Positions 1-11,472 of a stretch of DNA of 64,000 nt are shown piece after piece. Source of the DNA: Varanus komodoensis (lineage: Eukaryota > Chordata > Lepidosauria > Squamata > Varanidae); assembly GCF_004798865.1 (NCBI RefSeq), contig NW_025335505.1, positions 14,767,099-14,831,098 on the forward strand, given 5' to 3'. A model generated the notes under the pieces. That model made no database searches. It was not told the DNA's origin and saw nothing but the letters and a program-made list of their open reading frames with translations. Positions within the stretch are counted from its first letter, which is position 1, and each line of letters starts with the position of its first letter. The translations under genes and the position numbers were made by a program.

Positions 1-365
1 AAACATTGAATGAAACCTGATTATCATTGAATCTCACTGCTTGAATCCTCTATTGAGTCATAATTTTTAGAATGTGTGATGTTGTCAAAGTTCATCATTA
101 ACTGGCTTGGAAAGCTCTTTCTAAGTCGAGGGTCAGAAATACAAGTCTCAAATATTTGTAGCTCTCACTCCAAGCATGCATTGTAATGTTGGAGTTCCTC
201 CTTCAAAGTTCTCTTCAATCTTCTTCCCTAAGAAATCCTTAAATAAATCCTTAATCTATTCCCTCAGTTTCCCTAGACCAGTTACTAGACTGGTGGGCTG
301 CCAGTGGTTGAAGAAAGTTGTGGAAACTGAAAAAAGCAGAGAAGTCTGGCTATATTGACCCATGT

Positions 366-423
366 GGCTTGGAAATAAGCTCTGTCCTGATGTTTGAGAG
401 GGAGCTTAGCTTATTTCCAAGCC
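366..423. repeat. 16-bp perfect inverted repeat, 26-nt loop
   Basis: The arms GGCTTGGAAATAAGCT (366-381) and its exact reverse complement (408-423) are separated by 26 nt. A transcript could fold into a stable hairpin. No target duplication or transposon terminus is evident, so this may be a chance or relic structure. Confidence 0.7.
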
Positions 424-961
424 AATCTAATGTAAGCTTCATGGAGCAAACCCATCACAATTCAGCATATGAATAATTCTAGTATGTAATGTTCAACTGT
501 ATTATGTCTTGAATATCATTCCCCAAAGAAATTCCTTTGTGGCTCAGAGTGTAGAAATAAGGCTGGGAGATGCAGATCACAATTTTTTTTTAAACTATTT
601 ATTCAAACTGCCTCCTTTCTTGTTCTGTTGTTCAAGCTCTGGATAACAATTCTAGTTTAAGTCCTCTAAAACTGTGTTTTAAACCTACACAGTCCTTAAT
701 CTACTGAGACAGGGCACAGATCAAGGGAGGTGGTAAGCTTTTGGAGCAAAGAGGCCATGCAGAATGTGTGCTTGTCTTCATCAAGATTTGGGGAAGCTTG
801 TACATCCTCTGCATGCTGGTGTTTAAAATTGTGTGTTCTTTAAGAGGTTGCCCTTCTCATGTTTTCTGTATCATGAACAAAGATATGCTTTCATAGCAGG
901 CTTAGTCAGGCTGGGAAGTAGAAAGATGGATATATGGCGGATGCTCAACTAGCCACATACA

Positions 962-1034
962 TGCTTTCTGAATAAGACCTCACTGAACTCAATGGGGCTT
1001 ACTTCTGAATGGACATGTGTAGATTTTTAACCAA
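962..1034. repeat. Dispersed short interspersed repeat fragment (squamate type)
   Basis: The core ACTCAATGGGGCTTACTTCT, followed by a GGACATGTGTAGA-like segment, matches from memory a small, very abundant squamate repeat whose consensus reads roughly 'AATGGGACTTACTTCTGAGT'. A related copy in this window is at 20889-20974. The family is probably a non-autonomous DNA element, but the class is not certain. Confidence 0.45.
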
Positions 1035-4000
1035 GCTTGGGAGCATCAGTGCAGATGTTTTTCTCCATCTCCTTTAAGTAGGGGAAATATATATAGCCTG
1101 TGTCCAAACGCTGACCTTTTATTTGAGTATTAAGTACTTACCAGAGTTTAATATTTAACGTTAATTAGTTGTAAATATCAAATTAAGTAGAAATGGACAA
1201 GATTCCTTTTGAGGGTCACTTCTTTCAAGTAAGTTGAGTTACTGAAATGTATCCTTTTAAATCCTGATTTCCCAGCAAAAGATATATCTCCTTTGATGCA
1301 ATAAGTAAATAAATCAAATTAATGCTTCATTATATTATGCAATTTACAGCAGACTTCTTTGAAATAACAAAGAGAACTTCAGATTATTATTCAACAGGTT
1401 TGGCCACTAAGCTAAATCAATTATAATTATCACTTTCTAAGAAGTATGTGGGGAAGATGGAAGAGGAGTGTTGCAAACTTTCCTTGCTTCCTGTTCACAG
1501 CTTTGTTAGTTTAGGTGATTTACACAAGTGTATTTCCTACATGGATCTAAACTCCATACCATTATATAAAAACCCCCTTCTCTATATGTATATATATGAA
1601 ATACATAACAAAACAATCTCATGTTCAGCCTAATAAATAATATTTATTGTATGTTATATAATAAATGCATACTAGTCTACTTCATTATGACATACACATC
1701 AACTCCTCTGTTACTACTAAATGTATCTATATTAGGGATCTGTGAAATTTGTGAATTTCACAATTTGTGAATCCCATATACTTTCTTTTCATGATTAAAT
1801 ATGTACAAAGGATGTAAAAAGCATCCACAAATCCAACATCCCCCACAGCAAGTGGAGTCTGTTCATCCTAGGAGTGAAATTGACAAGCCAAGCCATATGA
1901 AAGCTTTTTTCAGTTTCACCTGCACACTGAAGGAGTTTGCAGCTGTGTTTATAAATTGACCAAGCTACTCATGCTGAGACTATCAAGCAGCAATAAGATT
2001 TTTATTTTTAAATCCATTCACAGCCCAGCCCTCTAGCCACTCTGTTTCATTGGTTCTCTGTTTATCCTGTACACTTAGGGCTGCATTCTCTCAAAAGACA
2101 TGTAGCTCAGAGTTCTGAAGCACAGGATGTTATGAGCATAAATGTGGTCACGCTGAGCCATTTCATGGGTGCAACAATGCACCTCATGATCCTGACTACC
2201 GGAAAGCATGTCACACTTACTCTGCTACTTGTCCTGGCTTTGTATCATGCGGTTCTGCCACCATATTTTTCTTTGCAATCTCCAACTATATTTTGGGTTG
2301 TACCATCTCAGAACAAGTCCACTTATCTCTGTCTGTTGTTTAACATCGTGACTCATTTGGCACAGATCATACTTGACAGATCATTCAGCACAGAGCTTTT
2401 ACAGAATCTAAAAGGCAGGCTAACTGCATGGAGGCAGTCACACCCTCATCTGCTTTGCACAGCTCTATTAATATGAGGGGGGGCAATTCATTTCAATTCC
2501 TAGGAGCTGTTTGGAGCATTCCTATTTTGGGCTCTTCAATCATTCTTCGCTTGATTAGCATGTCAGTAAAATATTATTCTCACACCAAGGAGTGGAGTGG
2601 GGGGACAAGCCAAACCAAAACAAACAAAAATTGAAAGTTAACATATGGTTGATGAGAGCTCGACCTTCGTCATTTATTTCTGTAGTCCCAGAGCAGCAAA
2701 AGAATGCTTAGCCAGGTGTACTTTTAATATAATGATATAGCATCATAGTATTAGGAAATAACTTTCTAAAAGTAGCAAAAAAGCCATGCATTCTTCCATT
2801 TCCACTTTAAAATAACATGATATTCTTAATAGAATCTAGGAAGATCTTTTCTTTTCTTTTCTCTTTCGTTCAGAAATACAAACAGAATAACAGATGAAAG
2901 GTAGCATGGCTTTTATAGACCACAAGGGTCCCAATGTAAATTAGAAGAGGAAGATTAAAGTCTCTGAGGCTATATTATCCCAGATTGTAGATGCACTGCT
3001 TGTATTCTTGATTATGAAGAAATTATAGTTAAAGAAAAGACAATCTGTTTTCCAAGCTGTCTGAATTCCCTGATGTTCTCAGACAAGACTTTATGAAAAG
3101 GAAAATATGCTATTCATATTAAGTTTTTCCTCCTCTTCCATAAGACAGCATAAGGATAACTATATTTAAACCATAGCATTCTAATGTATGTATGTACTTA
3201 ATGGTATGTTTAACAGCTCTACTGCTAAAACTACAAATTTCCATGGGGAGGATTCAAAGGGAATTTTTTTGGGTAACTTTAACAAATGTACAATTGGGTT
3301 AAAGTGATTTTCAGAAACTAGCTTAATTTAAAAAACTAAAAAACACTGAAGTGGCTGTATTTTCACATGCAAAGCTTTTTTGCCTTTTATACATGAAAGC
3401 AACAGAGTGATTCTTTATTTAGCATCATGCTGAATTTAGTATATTTGCAGCCTGAATCTGTATGATATAAATCTTAATAAATTCTATAGGACCACATAGT
3501 GTGTACCTGGATGTTGGACTGCTAATGTATACCTTTGTATTGGCTTGACATCTTTAATTTATATTCCAGATCCTAATTTAAATTAGAAATATAATTTATT
3601 GATTTATTTTTTTCAGGTTAAAGTTAAACAATCGAACACAATATTCTTGGGTGACAGGCATATCTGTCCCCCAAATCCATGTGTACATATTTTCAGGAAA
3701 ATTTAGTAAGGTTCTCACTTTTCATTTCAAATATATCCCTTGAAATTTTGTTTCTTCCAATTTCCATGTGTTGTGATCTTTTCTAATATAATATTTTCAT
3801 TAGAAAGTTATAAAATGAACAGGTTAAAATTTTGTAAGATAAACTCAAAGAAGTTATCAAAAAAGCTTTCACAATGCAATAAAAAGTCTGTTACTACAAA
3901 GCACTTCAAATTACAATAGAAACAGTTCAAAGTTCCAAAGAACTTCATAAAAACCAAGAACAGGATAAAGCAATTCAGTGTAAAGAACATGAAGATGAAA

Positions 4001-5939
4001 TGATTATTCTTATGAAAAGATTTGTAAAATATAGGGGCCTTAGCTGTACACCTAAAATTAAAAAGAGGTACTTAACCAAACCTCTTTAGAGAAATAATCT
4101 CAAAACTTGACTGTCGCAACAGTAAGGCCCTGTTTTGCTTCTACCCGAACTTTCACCTTTCCATTGGTGGAAAATTAAGGTCTCCAAGCAGTGTGTTACC
4201 GTCCGTCTCCACATATTCTTCCACTGGTCCTACACTTCTCCGAAACTGCCGACTAGGGATGCATAAAAAATCAATTTATGGCAGGACTAGCAATTACTCA
4301 ATGGTTACTTTGAACACAGATTGAACAGAGATTCGGGCACAGTCAACATCCATACATTTGTAGGATCATCATCCATACATCTGTACGTTTACAAGGTGAT
4401 TTGCAAACCTAAAACAATAGTATTCAGCCTCTTTGAAATGCATGCACTCTTCTTCCATTAATGGAAAGTTATTGAAGAATCAGACCTATGTAGAGTTATG
4501 CTGGATTTAATGAAAAAGCAGATGTATTCATCCCTGGATATTTTATTATGTCATTACTCTTAAAATATTTCATTTTTTTATGCATTGATGTTAAAGTATT
4601 TTCATATTAACAATTTTTCCAGTAAATTTTCAAACATTGCTTCAAACTTGATGGTCTTTTTTTTCTAGTTGGGTTACCCATACCTATATATCCCATGGTA
4701 AAAGTTGTTATTTGGACTTTAAGGCTGGTTTGGTGGAGAAAGATAGAGTGAAAAGGATTCCAGCTAGTGGCTCTGTGGTTTTCTTTGTAATCACAGTGAG
4801 AGGGAAGGATGAAAAAGAGGATGAATACACTATATTGGCTGGATCCCCAACCACACACCAAACAGGAACATGACGAGTGATTTCATATTTAGTGCAGTGA
4901 GAATAAGTTTGCTACTTGGCTGTATTTCTGGAGTGTTTTCATTTTGCTTTGTTTTCCTCAAGGTAGTGCTGAACTGATAAGGATCTAGGACTTAATTAAG
5001 ATATTTACAGCCATTCAGAGCTGCAAGATCATTCTGGAAAAGGGACCAAGTTTGTTTCAGGTAGGAGTGAAAAGTCACCTTCTAATTTGAATTAGTTATT
5101 TATTTGGTGTTGTTACAAATTTGCAGTGCTGGAAGCCTGAGTCACCAGTAGGTATTTCGGGCACAGTGGTAAATAGGAAGGATTTACAAAAAGACAGACA
5201 GATAAAGAAACTAGGATTGAACAAATTCTGTATAAGCACATTTTTGCATTTGCTCACTTCTGATGGATTCAAGTATGCAAACATCCCTTCAATTTATTTA
5301 ATTGTTGCTGGTATATGATACTGGGTGTGTTTTTCTTAGTTTAGTATGCAATCGATGAGCAGAGTACACGAAAAGAAAAGAAAAAAAGGTGGGGGAGTAA
5401 AAGTATGCATTAATGTATTTTCCAGGAACTTTCACATTCCTGTATGCCTAAATTTGTATCCAATTCCTGAAAGTTGATATTTTGTTTATGATAACAGCTT
5501 CTCAAGTCTGCTGAATAAGGATGACTGAGAAGATGCTGGCTCACCATAGAATGCCAGCATCAAATTAATAGGAATTCTCCATCATCTGAGTTTTTTCTAA
5601 TATCCCTCATCAGATTTCCATTAGGGCTGTCCAAATCTGTTGCTAGAGTCACATCAAACCAAACCCCCAGATGTCTAGGAAATGTAACTTGCCAGGGCTC
5701 TTGAGTCCTTAGGAGCTTTGGGGCTTGTGTTGCTAGCTTACTAAATTTATAAAACACCTTTATCTCCAAATGAGCAGAAGAGTTCACAGGTTAAAATACT
5801 GCTTTATTATTTTAGAGATACCATATGAAAGAAAAAAGTCATAGGGGAGGAAGAAGAAAAGAAATTCAAGTTCCAACCCTTTCACAATGTGCATGCACTT
5901 CTCTGTCTTAATAATGTCTATTTCATTTTTCTACTACAG

Positions 5940-6004
5940 CTAGAAATCTTGAAATGCAAAGCTATAAAGCAGCAGCTGAAACATCATCAAAGAGGGCAAA
6001 GAAG
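5940..6004 (+). other. Weak exon-like segment
   Basis: A pyrimidine-rich tract ending TTTTTCTACTACAG precedes position 5940, and AAG followed by GTGTTT at 6002-6007 could serve as a donor. The 65 bases between are open in at least one frame (LEILKCKAIKQQLKHHQ...). No family similarity is recognised. Splice-like signals this good also arise by chance, so this is recorded only as a candidate. Confidence 0.12.
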
Positions 6005-6550
6005 GTGTTTACAATCTGCTGTGGGGGGGGGCATGAATGGAGCAATCAAACCCCCTAGAATCTATGTGCCACAGATAAGAAGGTCCTCTTGCTTTCATAT
6101 CAATTCATAGCACCAGAGCTATGGCAAGGGAATGTGACAGGAGGGGTCCATCATAGAGTTCCCAGGCAGATTCAGATAGAAGGAAATGATTCAGCAGGTA
6201 TCTTGTTACTGGGCTCCAAACCAGATGTAGGGACATTAGTAAAGCCTATTTCATTTAAGTTTTCTAAGTTCTGCCTTTAAGTGTGGTCTGACTCATACCC
6301 ATATCAAAATGCAAGCTTAGTTATTTTCTTTCTGCATGAAAATCACAAAGTAGTTGCATATGTACTTGGGTATATACTTTGGTGCATATTGAAATCTTTG
6401 CCCATTAATTAAACTGTATTTGTATACACTTCTGAAAAGGTTCACATTTTCCAATGTGCATTTCCTCCTGCAAACCAGAAATTAAAAAAGCATGAGGACA
6501 AAGACTGAAATTGCCTTCAGGGTGGGTTGTTGAGAAGAGAATAAATTCTG

Positions 6551-6594
6551 GTCACAAACTAGCTGAAATTAATTAATTTCAGTTCATTTGTGAC
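6551..6594. repeat. 44-bp imperfect palindrome with a perfect 20-bp core
   Basis: The core CTGAAATTAATTAATTTCAG (6563-6582) is a perfect palindrome. It is extended by GTCACAAA at 6551-6558 and TTTGTGAC at 6587-6594, giving 22-nt arms with 19 of 22 pairs matching and no loop. It could extrude as a cruciform. It might be the fused termini of a tiny DNA element, but no target duplication is obvious. Confidence 0.8.
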
Positions 6595-9500
6595 TTAACA
6601 CATTGCCTTCTTAAAAAGTCTCCTCATGCCAGCCAGAAGTCAGACAATCACATTCTGACCCAATATAATATTTAATGTTTGTAGTGTTAATTGTTTGAAG
6701 CAGTTTCAAAGTATTATCTTGCTACAAAAACCCTGTAATTGTCATTATCATTATCCCCTGGCATTAGTCAATGCTAACAGGTAAAGATCCAAAAGTTGGG
6801 ATTGTACAGAATCTGTAGCAGACTCAAATGAGTTCTGATTTCTAGTAATCCAACTTGCAGATTTCACAGATCATTATTTCCTAAGCTGCACAGATTTTAT
6901 GGATTGCATTTTTTAACTTTCCGTAATGCTGTCCAACTTTAGTTGAAGAAAAATTCAAGAAATGAGAAAACACCAACCAAAAATTTGCATTTCTCACACT
7001 GGCTAAAATATGAAAATATACTTTTGGGGAAATGCATGGGTGTTGGAGGGATTTGTGGTTTGGGGGAATGTGCAAATTTCTGTACAGATGGATTTGTACA
7101 GAATCTGATTCTTTTAATGTAAAGAGTCAGAGCAAAAGGTGCCTGACAATATGCAAAATGAAGATAGAGTGGCCTTAACATTGTCCATGCATCCCTATAT
7201 ATAAGGTCCCAGTTGAATCAGAGGGGCCCTCTTACCTCTCACATGTGTAACTGCATTCCTGGAGAAACAGGTACAAGGACACTGCCAACCTTGGTCAGCT
7301 CAGGGTTGTTTGGAAAGAGATAGTGACCCCTGGTTTAAAATGATGATGAATTCCAACTCTGCACTTGACATGGTTGTCCCATAAGTTTGAATATGACAAT
7401 ACAGGCTCCATCCTGACAAGCCCAAAGCAAATTAGGACCAAACATCAGAGAGCACTTGAGTTTGCCTTCAATGGGCTTCTGCACTAGGGAGTCCATTGTC
7501 ATATATACAAACACATACATATGTATGCAGCATAGTTCCAAAATTCATGGCCACCACTGCAGATTGGTTCCTGCCAAAGGGAATCAGAATCTGTCACTTG
7601 ATTTCTTTTTCTTTGAAAATGATCATTCTGATTCCCTTTGATGGTACTGCTTCATTAATGATGCTTGGATGGTGTACCTGTCTTGTTAGAACTCTCACTT
7701 TCATCTGCCATCAAAACAAAACAAGAAAAGAATTCTGGCGTATATTCTGAAGACTAGAGTAAATGATGCTCCTTTCTTCGTGAGCAGTTCATCCACTAGA
7801 TATCTTCACAATGCTTGTTGATGATGCTCATTCAATCAAAGAAGCCATCCAGCTTCAAGGGCGGGCGACATCATGTAAAATTTAAAATATGCTTGCTTGT
7901 GTGAAATATTGATAAAAAGATCTTTAAAAAATGACTGTTGTAAAATATTTCTCAATCATAAATATTGAATAAAAGATAATCACTTTTAGAGTATTCATTG
8001 AGGTCATGTTTCAGTGATTCTCATTTTCATTTGGTGAAGTCAGAGATGTTAATGTTCCATCCTGATCCATTTAAAACAATGCTAGAGGCAGCATCAGATT
8101 GCTCCTAAAAGAGACTGAAGTATTCCAAGGTAAACATTTTCAGTGTTTCTTCTCTTCTCTTATTCTGTTTATAACAGCTGCACCCCCTCCCCCAAATTAA
8201 AAAATAAGGTGGAACTTAAAATGTCATTCTTGCATAATTATATGTTCACTGAAGATGTTGATTTGGCAAGGATATATTAAATCACCTAGCAAATGTACAT
8301 AGTTTTGTTGAAATGTATTGGACTACTGCATGGGATCACAAAATATTTCTATCTGCTATGTGTGAATGGAGATTTTCTGGTGTACTTTGCAGCGCACACT
8401 TCTACAGCAGAGCCAAAGGCATTCCTGTTCTGCTATCTATAAAGCCTGTGTCATAATTTCTTGTACATTACTCCACATTGCTCTTATTATCCAGCAGATT
8501 GTTACATGTGGACATCCATCAAATATAATTTTAAAATGACAAAGATTAAAACATTATATTTACCCTACTGGAACTGATTGTATAGCCATGCCCCCACACC
8601 CATCACACACGCACATACAAGTGAACTTACACTGCTTTCGACAGTACATTTTTTTTTCTTAACCCTGAACACTTGTAATACCTTTTCCACTATCCCTGCA
8701 ATACAGCTGATAACCAGGCACCTTACAGATGTCTTGAGCAACAATACCCATGAGTCTCAGAAGTTTAGAATTGTGAGGGGTGTAATACAAAGGCCTGACT
8801 CTGCTGTGAAACTATTATCTAAGGTAGCTTGGTCTTTAAAATCTCACCTCATAGACCTAGGCAATGATCCAATGGAACAAGCATCTCCCCATGCTTCCTT
8901 TTACAGTCTATCTGGTCTCCATACTATCTACAGAGGAGGAAAAAGCCGTCCTTCCACTAAATCTGTCTTGCACCTACCACATGTGGAAGCTGCTATGGAT
9001 ACTCTTGTTCAAGTTTTTCTGGAAGAGAAGTCCTTGATGTCAAGAAGCTGGTAGCATGTGACTTCCTGCTGGTCAGGAGGCAAGACTTTTTCTCTTAGCT
9101 GGCATGTCATTTATTCATTTTTGCAAACCAGCAACTAGAAATCTGATTTTGCCATTCCTCCCTTCCCTCCCTTCCTCCCTTCCCACCACATCTCTTACCT
9201 CTCTGCTACATGAAGACCCTGGTAGATGAGGTGAGCTGGGATGTAGGGAGCCTCCAAAATCATCCACTAGTGGAGCCCTTCCTCATGCGGAAGGCAGCTT
9301 TAAGAATCCTACCCATTGTTGTAAGTGCCCATATCTGAAACAAATATACTTCATATAATAATAATTAAAATAGTAATGGCATTTAAAAATGTTATAGCCT
9401 TGTACAGAAATGTGTTAAAATATGTCTAGATATATTACTGTAAAGTTTTAGAAAAGTAAGTTCTTCAGTGTCTCAAGAGCTGCATTCCTGGAAATGAGTC

Positions 9501-10304
9501 TTTAATATAGAGTATTGGTAATATTAGCCCATAACCAGTGTAGTAGCTAGAATTATTGGGTTACAACTGGAACGTTAACCATTATATTCTTAACCATTAT
9601 GTTTATTTCAGTATCACACACTACTATTGTTTACATTCTTCACAGGTTCACTGTGGGAGTAGAAGCCCACCCCATGGATGCAAAATGGGCTACATATAGA
9701 GACTGTATTGGAATGCATTTCTCTGAAATGTAAAATAGCAACATGCCCACTCATCCAATCCATTTTAGTTCTTTGAAGCACATGTGACTCTGAAAGGTGC
9801 ATAGTTTGGCCCATGTTTCATTCTGTGTTGGCCAAAATTCCCTCTCCTTCATACATTCCCTCTACCAAAGGGAATTCCCAAAATTTCCTCTCCTTCAAAA
9901 TGTCATCCACAGAAGTTTTACTGCTTCGTATGTATGTAATCACAGTAAATGTCCTAATGCAGAAGCCTGAGCTGAAGATATATTACCAGAAATGGAACAG
10001 ACTTATTACTAACCTGACAGTAAAATATTTCCAGGGAAGTAATTTCAAATGGTTGGGGAAAAGAGGAAAATAAGGTTTCAGTTGTGGCATGATGCACAAC
10101 ATGTTTGAAAAGCTCCCATTTGGGAAGTATTCTGGTTTAAATGCAAAGCAGACAATATATTAAGCAGCTGCTGTGGCTACTTTTTAGGCCTTAAAAATAA
10201 CTATAGCTTTATCTTCAAACTATGTCAGACACACTATAAGCAAAATCTGTATTGTGTATCCATATGTGGGTAAATTTTACCATTTACAACAGGATGGAGG
10301 CAAT

Positions 10305-10451
10305 AAGGCCATCCAGATGTTGTTGGATTCCAACTCCCATCAACTGTAGCCATAGTTACCAATAAATATGGGTAATAGGAGTTGTAATAAAAAATCTGTG
10401 GGTGATAGGGGTTGTAATCAAACATCTGGAGAACCACTGGAGAACCACTGG
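10305..10451. mobile_element. Palindromic MITE, hAT-like by resemblance
   Basis: The left arm (from 10312, TCCAGATGTTGTTGGATTCC and on) is complementary to the right arm ending at 10430 (GGGTGATAGGGGTTGTAATC and on). 'CCAGATGTTGTTGGA...CAACTCCCATCA...GGGAGTTGTAGTCC' is the hallmark of a small palindromic element common in squamates. In this copy the right arm is tandemly duplicated (10370-10399 and 10400-10429), and the flank GAGAACCACTG is also repeated (10429-10450). It has no coding capacity. Confidence 0.6.
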
Positions 10452-10610
10452 ACTGAAGAACTGCTGTCCAGATCTGAAGCTACTCAGTGTGTATAGAGCC
10501 AGTGTACCAAAACTGGTGACATGATGTGAAACCTGTTATGTCTATTCTGCAACTGTTCGTTTCTCTTTCTGCTCTCTTGTAGTGAATGTACTGCATCTTG
10601 AACGACCTGG

Positions 10611-10639
10611 ATTTTATTTTATTTTATTTTATTTTATTT

Positions 10640-10688
<49 letters not shown>
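10611..10688. repeat. Compound microsatellite (ATTTT)n-(TA)n
   Basis: About seven pentamers of ATTTT run directly into roughly twenty TA dinucleotides. The sequence is pure apart from the junction, so it is probably length-polymorphic. The (TA)n part can unwind or form a cruciform. Confidence 0.95.
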
Positions 10689-10690
<2 letters not shown>

Positions 10691-11419
10691 AGTGACTGCG
10701 TTGTCTTCCCTGTATCACAAAGCTCCCTTTGAATACCAACCAAGCTGATGAGAGGTTATCTCATATCTGCCCAACAAATTGGCAAAACATCAGCTCAGAG
10801 TAGAGATAACTAAAGTAGAGAATACATTCTGTTCTTCCCACACAAGAAAATTCAGAATATAACTATTGAGATACATTGCCAAAAAATGGGAAGGCAGGGA
10901 AACCTACAAACCTCACCTGGCTCCAATTCTTTTTTGTCCCATCTGCTTTAGAGATATTATTCCCTCCATAAAAGCCATGAAAATTGCCTACCAATTTGTA
11001 TGCTAGAAACTCATCTCTTTGGATAGTATGCCTTACAAAGCAGTCAGCTCTGCCACATGCAATTTAAATATCTGGAAATAATGACATCCCCAGTGCTGGA
11101 TTAAAGCCATAGAGTCAGAAAGGACTACTACTTCAACCTAAGATTTCTTTGTATTTTTGTTCATGTGTATTGATGTGCATGCATGATAATATTTACTTTT
11201 CTTTGGAAGAAATTAGCAATGAAATATCAGTGCCCTCCATAAATCATCATATGAAAATAAGTGCATATTATTTAAAACAGAAGATTCTCATAGTATGTTG
11301 ACGAGTACGTACAAGACACTTTCAAGATAGATCTATCCTATACCATTTGAAACAAAGGTTAGTAATGCTCCATTGACCTTAGCAGAAATTTGTGGGGTGG
11401 GAGGAAAGAAACAAAGAGA

Positions 11420-11472
11420 GGAAGGAAGGAAGGAAGGAAGGAAGGAAGGAAGGAAGGAAGGAAGGAAGGAAA
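11420..11472. repeat. (GAAG)n microsatellite
   Basis: About 13 uninterrupted GAAG tetramers. The polypurine strand could adopt a triplex. The minus-strand reading frames over it (repeated SFLP residues) are artefacts of the repeat. Confidence 0.95.

Larger units (their letters stand above)
1..10304. other. AT-rich non-coding stretch without a recognised gene
   Basis: I see no convincing gene in this stretch. The open frames here are short, lack family motifs and fit chance in AT-rich DNA. Supportable items inside it are a 16-bp inverted repeat (366-423), a dispersed repeat fragment (962-1034), a 44-bp palindrome (6551-6594), one weak exon-like segment (5940-6004) and a pyrimidine tract near 9157-9187. 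The rest appears to be unique or too decayed to classify by eye. Confidence 0.6.

Noticed and set aside
2132-2476. 114-codon plus-strand frame with hydrophobic stretches
   Set aside because: Its hydrophobicity follows from T-rich codons. There is no signal peptide pattern, homology or splice context.
11108-11160. Possible minus-strand CR1 tail (CCATAGAGTCAGAAAGGACTA)
   Set aside because: It resembles the reverse of the CR1 3' end (TCATAGAATCATAGAGTTGG...) but over too few bases, and without a downstream CR1 body.
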